Shown here: positions 11,888-25,800 of the stretch, piece by piece
Layout: every line of letters starts with the position of its first letter
How positions within the stretch are numbered: position 1 is the stretch's first letter
DNA from: Casuarius casuarius
Lineage: Eukaryota > Chordata > Aves > Casuariiformes > Casuariidae
DNA: 64,000 nucleotides
Direction: 5' to 3'
Assembly (NCBI GenBank): GCA_003342895.1
Contig: PTFA01000042.1
Coordinates: forward strand, 3,413,423-3,477,422
The notes under the pieces: model-generated
Seen by the model: only the letters and a program-made list of their open reading frames with translations
Databases searched by the model: none
Told to the model about the DNA's origin: nothing
Position numbers and translations under genes: made by a program

Positions 11888-12725
11888 AAATGTACAGAAA
11901 CTTGGTATTGTTGATGTTTCTAGCTGTCCTTTAAGTTGGTTGAAATTGGCAGCCATTAGCCATTACCAATTAATTACTAAATTAGCAATTTAGCTGGGAA
12001 ACTGGGATATTCACTGGAATCTCCTGTCCCGAGCAGAACCCTAGATTAAAGTCATTTTCATACTCTCTTGCTAGCCTCAATTAATACTTAATTTTAGCCA
12101 TCTTCCTCTCTCCGTGCCCTAATTGCTGACTTCCTAAGTAAACTGAAAGCTCCCAAAAGACTGACTCCCACAGCTGAGACAGGCAGAAGAACACCTAAAC
12201 TGTTAATCCTACTGAGGCTTATTTAAGTGATATGAATCTTACTGCTCTGCACTGTTATAACTTTGCCTATATCCAGCAGGCAATATATGTGCCAGAATAC
12301 ACTATTACATGAATACGCTCCTCTGTTCTATTGCAAAAATTCATAGCTTTTTTCACTTTATAGTGGCTTTCCCTATAGCAACACTACTGCTGAAAGGATC
12401 ATTTAGTATCAAGTTCTCTTTAAACTCTTTGGATATATTAATGTCCTACATCACTGAAAAAAAGCACAAATGATTACAATGTCCCAGACTTGTGCACAAC
12501 TATGAAACACACTGGAACCTTGGACTGCTAGTTTCTTGTACCTTACTTCAATAAAAACTAGAAAAAGAAGATTGTACTATATTAGTCGTGACATTTTCAG
12601 CATGGTATTATACTATGAATGATATAGGTTAGCAATTTATAAACACTTTGGCTAGTTGGCTAATACTGGAGAATATTGCATTAACAAGAATATAGTTTCA
12701 GCTTTAGGTCCTGATTTCATAAAGC

Positions 12726-12742
12726 TTTTTTTTTTTTTTTTT
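12726..12742. repeat. T17 homopolymer
   Basis: Seventeen consecutive T residues after AAAGC. The opposite strand therefore carries A17. No adjacent retrotransposed body is recognised. Confidence 0.95.
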
Positions 12743-15476
12743 AATGCAACATCTAGCAAGACTGTAAATAGAGTGAAGTCACGTGAGCTAGTTTTCAGCT
12801 GGATCAGTTCTCTAATCTGACTCACCGTAAATGAACACTGCTGTTGGCAAAAGGGAAGCAATGGGAACATGGGGCCACCGGACAGAAGGGAAGACCAAAC
12901 CACCTCTTTCTTACCATCCATGTACTTATGCTGGATTTAAATTACCATATTATGGCCTCAGAATAGCACATGGTTTGCTTGTGGAATTACTTGGAGAATC
13001 AGGGCTGCAGAACAGACAGTGTATAACTCCACCATTAAATGCTCATTTTTTATGCTCACTGCATTTTTCAGCTGGTGATTTTCTTGTCTCTCTATTTTTA
13101 TACCGGCTATTTTATAATTAATTCTTTGTATATGTTTATAGGCTTTTCCCCCTAAAAAAAGAAAAAGAGAATTTTAAAACACAGTACCATACAGCCAAAG
13201 GTGTCAGGAAACATACCCAAATAAGAAAGGACTCCAAAAAATTGGTTTGCCAACAAAATGCCAGTAAAATTCGAAACCTGGGTTCAGACACACTGGTAAT
13301 GTTCCAAAACTCAAAACTTAAAGAACTTCTTTATTCAGTAAATCAGCTGCTCTGTGAATATCATCAAGACCACAAAGTTACAGTAAAGGAGGGAGTTTCC
13401 AAGAGAGATGTGAGGAGAGTTTAGGACTTCAAGTTGCTTCAGTTTTTAATTTGAAATGAAAAAAAACCCCACCACTCTGAACAATTTTTTTTTCCTTTAA
13501 AAAGTAATCTTTTCAATTCATGACCTTTCTTTACTTGAAAAAGCTACCTGAAGTGTATTGAAAAGTTAACATAGAATGAATGGAAATGAAACAGATTTCA
13601 TTAAAAATGAACTCCCATGCCAAGATTTAGGAAACAGAGTAGTTACTGGAATGCAGTGAAATATATTTATCATAACATGTTAAGAATAGAATCCTCAGAG
13701 TGGAATAAAAAGTTATAAACATATTGATCAAAAACAGATTTAACTACTCTTGTCCAAAGCAAAGCAAGTTACGGATGCGATAAAGAAATTTAAAATATAG
13801 GGATCAATGCAGCCTGTAGCTATGTCACTTCTACCTGTAATTTTACCACACTATATTAGATAAGAATGTACAAGCTTGGCCACTGTCAGAGAGGGAAACC
13901 TTAACCCCACACCGTACACCAAGAAACAACAGCATTTCGGTAGGTGGCAAATTTGTTTCAAATTATCACTGGATTCACTAATTTACTGTAGTATGATGAA
14001 TCTCAAGCGTTAAGATCTCAAAAGTAATCCATAGCAATCAGTTCTGAATTCATACAATCTTTACTTAAAGTCACCTTTCAGATAAAAAAAATACACAGAG
14101 AACTTTTTGCATACAGAGATTTTAACTTTGCATTCTGGCCAAATTCTAGTCTGCGTAATTACATTTCCTTACGAAACTTTCTCTGCAATTTACTTAGACA
14201 ATCCTTCATTTCCTGGCTTAAATCATGTGTGGTGTTAAATAGTTACCATGTTCCACCATACAAGTGGGTGAAGCTATTCCCCAATAGCCTGTCAAATAGT
14301 TGGGGTTGACGTAGAACAAAAGACACTGGGCATATCGCGCTAGTCAAGACAGGAATGAAAAAGCATTCTACTGGAGCAGAAATGAATCAGCCCCCCTCCC
14401 AAATCCTCTACAGAGGTTTCCACTGCAAACTGGAAAAAAATAACACACTTCATCAGAAATCCATTGTCTGCTAAATAACCGTAGAAGACCTACAAAATTA
14501 ATTATAACACATTTTACTTACAGTCGTAATTTTTCCTTTACCCTTTTATTACTCAAACTTGCATCAAAAAAATGGTGCTTAAAATCACAGAACTACTTTA
14601 CACTAAAGAAAATACTCTGAAAGCATTTGACTTCTTCTCTATGATTTGCCTTTTTTATGTCTGCAACTATACCGTGCTCCAAATTTAGGCCCTGGTAGGT
14701 TTATGCTGATAATGTAGTCGCTGCTAAAAACCTGCGGATGTGGTACACTTCTAGTCTTCCTAATCCAATGCTAAATGAAAAATAATTTTCTTTTTTTTCT
14801 CCTCTATCTAAAGATAAGCTCAACAGTTTTCCTACATTAAAACAAGAGGTAGCATGTTTTTGTATCATTTGACATTTGTTGTGGGCCACATCAGTTATCA
14901 TCTTCGGGGGACCTGTCAGTCAGCTCAGTGATCTTTCTGAAAACTCTTTAACGTGAAAAACAATTAACTAGAATTTCAAACAAATTTCTCCGTTACCTCT
15001 GTTCTCATTAGCCCAAAGCACCCGAGTCTGTGTTTTAAATGTCCATATGCCCCTCATCAAGTATCAATTTGTAAGCTTTTTTTTTTTTTCCCCACACTTT
15101 GCTACTTGCACATTTCTACTTTTGCTGAAGGGTAAAGCTGTGACTTAGACAAACATTATACATGAAAAATAAGTCACATACCTTTGACGACAGTATGGAA
15201 GACTATCAGCCAGTCTAAAATTAATGTAATTTAAAAATACACATAGAACTTCTTGTAAGTTCTGAATGCCTGGTCATATTCTTATTTTCTACGATATATG
15301 CTACTCTGTACAATATATGTTATATGCATAGTCATGTGGATGGCAATTTGACACATTATTTGGCAATAAGTCAAATCTTCATAATTTTGTCCAGGTGTTA
15401 TAGCCATTATAAAACAACTATGGCTTCATAAACTGTCAGGTAGAGCAGAACTATATTATTTGTGTATTTTTTCCCA

Positions 15477-15550
15477 TTAAGTACCATGGAATAAAAATCT
15501 TTGAAAATGGTATTAAGTATCATGGAATATAAAATCTTTGAAAAAAATAT
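15477..15550. repeat. Imperfect tandem duplication, about 36-38 bp unit, two copies
   Basis: Two adjacent copies start TTAAGTACCATGGAATA (15477) and TTAAGTATCATGGAATAT (15513), and both run into AAATCTTTGAAAA followed by a short AT-rich end. The copies differ by a few substitutions and small indels. It looks like a simple local duplication. Confidence 0.85.
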
Positions 15551-16259
15551 TACTAACAGTTTTTCATTGTGCAAAACAAATTAAAAGTAATGTATTTCTT
15601 CTAAAGATGTCAAAATTTAATAAGAGGACTCCCACTGACAAGAATAACGTCAGTTTTGTTCCTACTCTATCACAAACCCTAGATGTATAGCATCTACAAA
15701 TGTCTTAAGTATAATGTAAAAGATTAATGCAAAAGCAGAAATTTAATGTAATATAGAGGAAAAATAATACTATTTTGTTTAAAGAAAAAGCATTCCAATG
15801 AGACATATTTCTGTGAAATTCTTTGAAAAATGGCTACTTAGGTCTAAAACTTTAGCTGTCATTTGAAATATTTTGCTTTAGCTAATAATGTTAAAATAAT
15901 ATTTTTTTAAAAAGCATAATTAGACCTAGTCAAATGTTTTGCAGATATACAATTTTTCATAGAAATTACAGAATTAGAAAAGCCAGCATTCTCTAAGAGA
16001 TGGAGGAATTAATTTGTTTGAGACACTCGTTTTTCATTATGAAAATTTAAAATAACACTTTTGGAGGTATTTTCAACCCAGTCAAACATATCCGTTTCTT
16101 CAAATATATAGAAAGGCTTAAGTTTTGAATCATTTCAACTCTGAAGTATCCACGGTACTACAGCTAGGGTTTCACAGGTGTCAGTTTTCCCCTGAAGACT
16201 ATGGTTCTGTTAACAAGCTACATTTGCCATCAAACTTGTGATTCCCCTTTGTAAAGCCA

Positions 16260-16277
16260 CGCAAGGCATCATGGGAG
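16260..16277 (-). promoter_or_regulatory. ZNF143/THAP11-like binding motif
   Basis: On the minus strand the sequence reads CTCCCATGATGCCTTGCG, which fits the core pattern TCCCA-NN-ATGC-NN-TGCG of the SBS motif bound by ZNF143 in vertebrates. Such sites occur in promoters and at chromatin loop anchors. The ACTACA extension found at the strongest sites is absent. The surrounding DNA is not notably CpG-rich, so this would be an intronic site rather than an obvious promoter. The motif match is seen; occupancy is inference. Confidence 0.4.
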
Positions 16278-18639
16278 ATGCATTTTGGATTAGGACTCTT
16301 GCCTACCAACAAGAGTAACAACATGGGGCATCTTAACTAGCATTTTCACGAGGCATAAAAGTCCTATAGGCACATGTCACTTATCGTTGAGCTGACTTGA
16401 AAAGAAACATCTAGCTGGGTTATAAATCCAAAATATTACACTTCAACATCCCTAAATAGAATTTTTCTTCAATTTCTTGTTCCCTGTGTGAAGAAGGAAC
16501 TAACAGTGCTTAAGCTCTTGTCTGATTTCAAGTTGCAGATCACGTTAGAGATAGTAATCCAGAAAAATTATTGCCTTTTTATGGTGGATAAAAAAGGGCA
16601 ATCAACACAATAGCTGAACTCAGCTGGCACTGTATTCATGCGTCTAATTATTAAAACACAAAAATGCTCTCATCAAGTACCAGTCTCATACTAGCTGCTC
16701 CCTCATAGTGCCAACAGAAACCACAAGATTTCTAAATTCACTATTAAAGCACACAGCACTTTTCTCATGCAAGAGCCAACATCCAGAAACATATAAATAA
16801 GGAACAGAAAAGTTCTGTTTCCAAATATGTTGTTAAATATTTTTAAAACCCCTACTATTAGGCTGTGCAAACTTGAAGGCAGACTCCAATAGTTAATTTC
16901 ACGGGTGATTAAGAATGGATTTCAAAATAAGGAAGTTACTTTACGCTGGCCACAGCATCCTCTGCAGACTCCAGAAACAGTCGTCATCATCATGTAGACT
17001 TAAACCACAGACTCAACACAAAATGTAGCTGACATTTAAATCCTGAAACAGTGGATACTCTTTGTCAGAACTGGTAGCAAAAAATCCCAAGATCTGCTTG
17101 CAGCCCTGTTATTTCGAGTTTCTCAAATGCAAGCAAAGCACATCCTAATTCTGTAAAGTTCAAAGGAAGGTCCAAATTAAGGCATTCACATAGGTACAAA
17201 CATCTATGATCGTGAGAGGTGGACGAATGGGTAGAGAGAGCCCTGAACTGAATCAGAGAGAAGTTAGCTCCAGGAGTGGAGGACGGCACGATCATTCCTC
17301 AATCATGCATCTGGTTCACACCTGCTACGCAGGCAGCGACTGCTAAGGGGCAAGAAACCAAATAGGTCCCCAAGTGAATCTCTACTTGGATCTTGGCATT
17401 TTACCCCTTTTCTGGGCAACGATCACCGATCTTTGCACAGAGCGGATGAGAAAGTCCAAGTATACCAAATGTTGTCAAATATGCTAACAAGAAAAAATGC
17501 CTTTCATTCTTGCATTACCTTAGTACACTCAGGTATTACTTGCGAATATGGATAAATATAACATGTCAAATTCAAACTGAGTGTCTCTATAAGCGGTATT
17601 TCAACTTTCTTGAATGAAAAACAAAGAAAACTGTAGGATGGCTCACCCACTGAAACTCTTCCCTCTCCCCCCATCTCTACTGCAATGTTACTCTGTTGCA
17701 GTATCTCAGCAGCTGGGATCTCACCAGTAGTCCTGGTGTCTGTTGCTAGCTCGCAGGTGGGTGTGTTTGACCACATACCATTACTTGCATTTGCTTGTCA
17801 GACATGTAATCAATATGCAGACTGTCATCCAGTAACAGTTGAAACAGGTCATAAATCACTACTGAACCTCCTGACAGACCTGTGGGCTCCCTGCAGCACC
17901 TAGCTTTTTGTGTGCATTCTTCAGTTGTAAAGGTGTAACTTGAAAGCAAAATGCAGGCCCAGAAAACAAATTTTCTCATTCAGCTTTACTGGTACATTTC
18001 TGCAAAACAGGTGTTCACTAGACATTGATACTTGGGTTGAGTTGTAGTGAAGCTTAGTCAGATGCGAAGCCTTAGCAGAGATGTTCCAGGCAAGTAAGTC
18101 AATCAGCAGAACCACTCAGATCCTGTGCAATAGAAGCAAGGATCGAAGCAAAGGTGGAAGACTTGGAGGATTAGTTATACGATACTATGAGAGTTTGCTG
18201 TACTTACCAAGCAAGCAGAAATTGTGAGACAGAGATGGTGGTATTTCATTTTAAATGAAACAATAAGGTTTTATCTAAGGGCAGGATGGTCTGTAGAAAA
18301 CAATTCCCTGGCTCTGGAGAAGGACAAAATGGACTGGGAAGAATGGCTTAAATGGGAAGCATCAGAAAGAACATAATGGTACTCTGCAAACATGCTCTAC
18401 AGTTAGAAATGAATGCAAACGTGGAAGAAAAAATAAATCAGTGGTTAGCATATTTGTGCAATATAAAAATCCACCACACCAACAGCAGGGTAGCTCCTAG
18501 TACCCAGATTGGTGATCATGACAAGGTAAGTCACAGCTGAATGGAAGAGAGCAAGCTGAAACCCTACCACGATAACAGGTTAATGCTGACGGCTACAGCG
18601 TACGTCTAAGACACAGCTCTACACCGCAGTCACAGAGGA

Positions 18640-19480
18640 GAGAGTTGGAAGGAACGGCAAGTGCTAAGCCTTCTTCACTTCCTCTTCTACGCCTGGTAGA
18701 ACATCGTCTAGACCGTTCTTAAAAACTTACAATATTGGAGAAGTTACAGTTTTCTTAGGCAAATTACTTTTCTTTAGCAATTTTTAAAGAAAAACTTACC
18801 ACACATGTATTTCTGCATTAAAGCATTGTCCCATAGCCAGTAAAAATGGAGAAATGCTTGTTCCTTTCCTTCCTGTAAGGGACCTTTTACCTGAGTAAAC
18901 ATTTTATGACCTCAGTCTTGTCTTCTCTTCATGACAGCAACATAATTCTTTTATACCCTCTTCTCCTCACCTAACGAGTCATGTTTCCTAGAACCTGAGT
19001 TGTTCTCCTTCCTCTGCTTTGTATGGTTGCCAGTAAATCTACATCTCTGAAGCCTGCTGCTGAAAACTGGACCAGTAACTCCAGCTCAGCATTCCCAGTA
19101 TTCAGCATAACTGGAAGGATTACTCCATACATTTTACATGTAACACTCTTTTTAAGCAGTTTTGTATGAATTTTGGTCTCAGTCCTCATCTTCTGTTACA
19201 ACAGTAAGACTTTTTGACCCACATTCAACTCCTGATTCATACATCCAGAACCCCTCTTGAAAACTGATATCTAACCGCCCAATTTTCATTTAATGTTTTT
19301 GCATCTGATTATTCCTCTGTGTCACACTTACCCATAACAAATTGCATTCTATTTATTTTAGGCCACTGTTTAGGATTTGAATCCTACATTCCTATAACAT
19401 TATAGCTCCTCCCTACTCACTTGAGTCTGAATAAGCACGCCCTCAATTCTGTCATCCACGTTATTAATGAAATGACAGAG
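18640..19480 (-). mobile_element. Ancient CR1-like LINE fragment, antisense
   Basis: Read on the plus strand this matches, with many substitutions and gaps, the reverse complement of the 3' part of an old amniote CR1 element. Landmarks in order are AGTTGGAAGGAACGG (18642), CATCGTCTAGACCGTTCTTA (about 18702), GGAGAAGTTACAG-TTTTCTTAGGCAAATTAC, TCTTGTCTTCTCTTCATGAC (about 18915), CTGAAAACTGGACCAGTAAC (about 19061), CTCCAGCTCAGCATTCCCAGTATT, then ATTGCATTCTATTTATTTTAGGCCACT (given here in short form, about 19342-19368) and the final CATCCACGTTATTAATGAAA. The 3' end is to the left, so the element is on the minus strand. It lacks any intact frame. Exact boundaries are uncertain by tens of bases. 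Confidence 0.7.
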
Positions 19481-22400
19481 TTGTACTGAGGCCTAGAGAG
19501 ATGTGAAACCTTAGCAGCCTGGCCTAGTAAGTGAAGCAGCATCACCACCAAGGTCAACTTATTGCAGCAGTAGTAAGTATGAACACTGCTTGAGTGAAAT
19601 TAGAAAAATAGAAAGAATCTTCTCAGACACACACTTTTGATAATGAAAATATGATCTGTGATGCTGAGATCAATAACTATCATTTTCAATAAGCCTTTAG
19701 AAGCCACCTACTTTGCACAAAGAAGATTAAATTAAAGCATGACTAAGAAAAGGATGATCACCGAGAGAGCATAGTTCTAACAACACATACAGCAGAAATG
19801 GAAACAAGCAAGTCAATTAAATGTGTCTTTGTGTTAGAGTTAAAATAGTGGCGTTGGCTGTAGCACCTTAAATTCCTGTATTTGAAGAAAAAGTGATGAG
19901 CAATTAAATAACTTGCATATTGGTCTAGATGAAGGAAGTGATTTTAGGGAACTACTTTTCAACCCGAGTGCTAAGCTGAGCTGTGGAGAACAAACTGTGT
20001 TAAATACCTTGCTAATGAAACTGTGGTCAGTATATCCAGGCCTGTACGGATCTGTGAGTTATATAAATGAATATCATTCACTAATTTGGCTTTTGGTCTT
20101 GCCAAAACAATGTAACAAGGTGGTTTTAATGAAGTACTTTCCCCCCTTTTCTGAGAATTAGATGCTAACATACCTTTTCTAGGCAAAGCATTTGAATTCC
20201 TGGAGAAGTCAGAACAATTTCACCAGCCTGAGCAGCTCTCATGCAATAGGCAACGCTATATCGTAAACAGTAACTGATCTGGGATAAAGCAAGCTCCAAC
20301 AGGTCATAACCAGCTTTCAGACTCGGAAGACCTTTGGTAACACATACTCTGCATGGGTCTCAGTTTTAAGAAGGGTGTTAAAAACTTCAGCAGTGATGCT
20401 AAGGAGGTAAGCATATAAAAGCAGAAAGATCACTGAAGGAAGTATTAATCATCTTTCCCTTCTTCCACCAACAGAATTCCACAAGAAATTCTTCACAGGA
20501 CTAAAGCTGCAGTTGTAAACTTCAAAGGTTTGCAGCTGTCTTTTTCCTCCACCATTAACAATACATTTACTGTTGAATTTAATTAAGAAAGAAAAAGAAT
20601 AAGGTGAGGAAATACTTTTCCTTTCAGATGGTTTTTTAAAAAGTGGCTTTTCCAAGGAGTACTCTGTAAATGATTTTGAATTTACAAAGATGGCCATGAG
20701 GCAGCACACTCTGTTCCTATCCATCCAGAATAAAGCTGTAAAATCCATCTTCTTGTCACCTTCGTTTTCTTTTATAGGTACCCTCTCTATAGCAACAACT
20801 ATAAGCTACTTGGGTTCACTCCTAAGACCCTTTCCACCATTATTCAATCTAACATCCCTAAGTCAGTCTGTCCCTGGAGGTCTTTTTTCATACACAATTT
20901 GTAAACTCTGAGTCAGGAACCATCTTCTGTGTATTTGTAAAACTTCTAGGATTTGATCCATCACTAGGATGCTCAAATGACTCAATAAGAGAAACCTAAA
21001 TGGTGTTCGAGTCTACATACTGTAGGCTGTCATGGCAAGTACAGGTAAAATACACGGCTCGGACGGTGATGGCAGATCTTTTATCTGTCCGTCCATGACA
21101 GGGAAACACAATTCTCTCAAACACACAAAATTCCCACTAGTGTGAACAGAACAGACAAACACAAAGAACTGAGTTTTGAGACCAGGAAACAAATCAGCTA
21201 TCACTGGACGTATGGGTCCTTGTCATGAGCGCATTCCTATCATGAGCATACAGGTTTTCTGGAACTCTAATAGCATTTTCCAGGTATATAGACTAAACTG
21301 TTTTGCGTATTGAGTTGCAGAAGTGTTACATTAATTCCACGGCTATACATCAGAACTTAAGCAGAGCCTGAAGTTTCCTAACAAGCAAGATATATGTAGG
21401 CAGAATACTTTTACACATCAGATAATCTTACGCAGCAAGAAATGGGACATTCACTCCAAAATCAAATGCAGACATGATCACATGGACCCCTGTCAATATA
21501 CAGAACATAACCTAATTCTCTGATGGGGTTTTTTGTTCTACCTTTATACAAACCCTGAAAATTGAGACATGCAGTGATGCAAGCCAAACACAACAAAAGG
21601 AGATTAACTCCCCAACTGAACATAGTAGGCACATTTTCACAGTGTGACGCTACCTGGAAATTCGCAGTGGTTTAGCAACAAAAAAGAGGAAAAGATCCTT
21701 TTTTTCATAAACCAAAATCTTCATATCTAATGGTGCAACTGAACAGCTGGATATCGTCAAATAACGTTTGCATATTGCCTGATTGCAGTATTCTTACTTT
21801 TAAATAGATTATGTATACGATTAACCATTTTTAAAAGGTGTTATAATTTTAATAGTTAAAAACTCCTCCCTAGAGTTACATATTTCAAGTGATAAAAATT
21901 ATATTAGCTATTCTAAAATCAGATAAAGCAAGGCAGCCTCCCTCATCATTAAACACACCGTCAAGTTCTCAATTAAAAAAATTTCTCAGAAATTCACACA
22001 AAATATGTCTTTGATTACTTATCACACTCCATCCCTCCTCTGACATGAACATTTATTTTTGTTACTGAAGAGTTCTTAAAACTGACTTTTGTTGTATTCT
22101 TTAGCTTTCAGGATATTTTCACAAAGAAAAGATGACTGAATGTTAGAAGAAAGATTGTAAAATATAAAATGTGATAGCAGAAGAATGCTTTATCTATATG
22201 TCCGTTCAGCAAATCTCACTGTAACTTATGCAATTCTTTCCAGTAGAAGATTCACTGTGAAGAATAAATCCAAACAAAAACCTGTACTATCCTATACTTA
22301 CACATAAACACAAAAACATTAACCAGTTGCAGTAACTGAAAAAAACCCCTGTCTTGCAGTCAAGGTTAAGCTACCCCCTTAGCTTTCTTTTTTGTCAGTG

Positions 22401-22834
22401 CAAATATACATCAATAAAATCCCATGGACCTTTCTCAGAGAAAATTTTGTGATAATCCAGTTAAACAGCATTCACCCTAAATTAAAGGACTTTAAAGTAA
22501 TGCTTAACTACAGACACGGCTTCCCATATGAACACAAAGTTATTTGCATGGCTGTCTAGCATCTCTGGGCTATATTCTTATATTTTTGGTTGTCTTGCAA
22601 CGCAGTGAAAACATTATCTGCAAGGCAGTTTGCCATGAGGCCTCACAAAATGCAGCTGTTCGCATGGCTGCCTTTTTCTCAGACAAATTGGGATTAAGTT
22701 TCTCTTGCCACAAAAGCTCTGCAGTCCTTGCAAGCATTCTTTTACCCCAGCATTAGGACTGCGTATGGGTTAAAATATTAGAATAGCATGGACAGAGCAG
22801 AATTCAGTTTAGACATCACTTACGTAGGCAAAAA

Positions 22835-22866
22835 ATATATATATTTGTACATTGTATATATATATT
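22835..22866. repeat. AT-dinucleotide microsatellite, interrupted
   Basis: Two short runs of alternating A and T (about 22835-22845 and 22853-22866) are separated by a TTGTACATTG-type spacer. This is a simple repeat. Confidence 0.85.
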
Positions 22867-25800
22867 TAAATCACAGAAAGAGAGGCAAGAAGTTGAATAG
22901 GATAAACTAGCACTATCTATCAGTCTATACTTGATATGAAAAATTTCATGTCACTTAAAGGGGGGAAGAGTAACACTGAAACTCTGGTCAAAGTTCCTAC
23001 TTCAAGTAGTTTTGAATATTCAAAATTGCATGCAAACAACGGTTAAAACTTTGGTTTAAATCTATTCTTATTATTGGATAAAATCTCTTTCATTTGTCTA
23101 TGTCACATGTCATTACTATTTAATCTAACCAGAAGAACTTCAATGTCATGAGAACCAATTCAATACCATTTTGCGAGGATGGGATCTTCACATAAGTAAC
23201 ATTTCATGTTTGCCTTTCTAGGATCCAAAGCAAAATCACAACTTTTGTGATTCAATTTTCCCATTTTAGTATGCACTTAATATTTATCTATAGTGTTTCT
23301 TAGAGATCTTGGAAAGCTTAATGACAAGTATTTGCAAAGCAATGCAAAAACCAAAGATGGATGATGCTACAAAAGCACAAAAAGCATCCTAGCGCTATTT
23401 CTGAAAAATGATACTTTCAGTGACTTTTGGTCACTACAGTTCTACTACTCTGTTTGTATAATTTGCTTTGCATAAGCGATCTTGTGGATCTTCAGCAAGG
23501 GCAGAAGAGCTTTGCATATTCACCAGAGTCCCCCAGATGAACTGACTTGAAGGATGGGCTTTGTTTTGGGGGGTGGCAGTGAGAAGGCCTCTGCGTACTA
23601 TTCCCAAGCCCATGCATCCTGTATGGTGTAAATCAGTAACATACATTTCTAAAAATCAGAGACAGCAGCACAACGATCTAAGATTGAGCTCTCCTTATCG
23701 TGTTTATCACATAACCCCCATGGCTGAGGTTGAAAGCACTTTGGTGACAGATAAACAAATCAAACACAGTGGATGTGCAAGTAACTGCAAGATTGATTAT
23801 AGGAAAAGGTTTTATGCAAAACCTCTAACTTCACCATAAATGAAGGCATCATGTTCCTGAAAACTGATACTGTCACATGCCTTGCAAGCATGCCTGCTGC
23901 TACCACAATTTGCTTTGCCATTCATTGTTTTCCAACACCAGAGCTCATTGCTACTTCAAAACATGCTATGCCTTTGCCTGAAGAGTACAACTAATGTCTG
24001 ACAGCAGTTCTAATCCTAAGCTGATCTACTACTTTGCACTGAAAGCACCATTACAATGGTTTCAAGGCACTCACACGTTATAATGCCTAGTTCTAGGCCT
24101 CTACACAGGAGTCACCTGGACTTTCATATACCATCCTTCTACACTGAATGTCAAAGTCAACTAATATTTCACTAGTCATGCAATAGATGCACTGTAAAAC
24201 CACAGCACTTGTTATGTCAGATAATCCAAGGCCTTTTATATATAGAACACTTTTCACAAGTAGGAAATTTCAGTGGTTTCTCTGATGTCTGGACGTGCTG
24301 TCTATGTGACATCCATATCTCAGATCCATGCTGCAGAGATCCAAATTGATTACAGCAAAGCAATTTAATATAAGCTACATATATTTTATCACGTTAAGCA
24401 ATATACAGGCACAAAACAAATTATTGACTTTGTCACACCTTTGCAAGATATGGCACAATTTAAGTGGATATGGTTTTAGGTAGCTACTCAGACGTTGGAA
24501 CTTCTTCAAGCTGAATAAAATAGAATCGTGAACTTCAATGAAACGTCTTCCTTTTTAAAATATGCGTTTTGATGCTATTTCTATAGTGTTCTTCTAGCCA
24601 CTCAAGTACAAGCCTCGCAACTTCACAAAGAATGATTCTGATTTCTTCTGCCTGTAATGTCACAAAAGGAGATCAAGTATATCTGAAACTACCCAAGATA
24701 TTTCAAGTGCATTCCAAGACATACAACCCAATCCCAAGATGCTGATGCAAAGATTGCAAAAACCATGTACAGACACTGCAAAATAATTATTAAATCTCAC
24801 TTCAGTCCATGAAATTACAGACACAATTGAACAGAGGTTCATGTCTGCACAGAACTGAAAGATATCTTTAAGTCTTGAAGTTTTAATTATTTGTGAATCA
24901 TGGGCATAATACAGCACAAATGCCCTTCAAAGTCATTGCAATTTACTGCATTGTAGTATTGCATTCTGTTTTTATTCTATGAAATAATTAAGGCATGATA
25001 TTAGAGAATAGTAATATTAGATCCTTGGCTAAATGCCAGCTGTGCAATTACTTACTGCCAATACAAAATTCCAAAGCAGTTTCATTTGGCAATGATACAG
25101 CATGTGATCCATCCCAAACTTTGGCATATGCCTGGCTGCACTTTTGGTTAAGGAGCGCCATCCTTCATTTTAGGAATGTAGGCATCTCACTTTATTTAAG
25201 AGAATACATTGAGGCATTCACCCAAAAGAATCAACATAATTTTTTAAAGTATATCTTTTCTTCCCCTGTACATTTGAAAACATGAACAGTGGAATTCAGA
25301 AACTCTGAAACAAAGCTCAGCAAAAAAAATGCTACCTCTACTCTTTATATGAAATCACCTCAGCAACAAACTGTAGCATCTTTTTAGCAGCAGAAACCAG
25401 TACTACCTAGCTCTTCACAGCAAGCAATGAGAAAAACATTTTCCAACTGAAAACTGCAAGAAAAGTTTAGACTAGAAAGTAATCATCCTTGCTCAGTTAT
25501 GAATGACACCTTATTGTGCAACTCATTGCGCAGTAAAATTGGTCTCTGTCTCAAAGAGACTAAAGTTTAAGAATTAAGATGAGACAGAACATGAATAAGA
25601 AAAAATGAAGGCCAACAGCATGCACAAGGATTAAATTTTTTCTGAAAGACTTCAAGGCATCTTTAAAGGAAAGAAGTGGTCAAAACGTCAATGTCATGTT
25701 CAATTTGAATATTCAAAATATTATCCATATATTTATACACATAAGATGTACTTTAAAAATATTTTTTCTTCCTTCTTCTTTCCTTTTTCTTTTGGTGGAC

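Larger units (their letters stand above)
11888..18639 (-). other. HLCS: HLCS upstream intron segment, no recognised gene
   Basis: This AT-rich non-coding sequence has T-runs at 12726-12742 and about 15078-15091, an imperfect tandem duplication at 15477-15550 and a ZNF143-like motif at 16260-16277. One exon-like open segment on the minus strand at 14247-14339 has a good acceptor and a GTAACT donor, but it does not fit the neighbouring HLCS phases and is not recognised. No further repeat family is identified. Confidence 0.6.
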
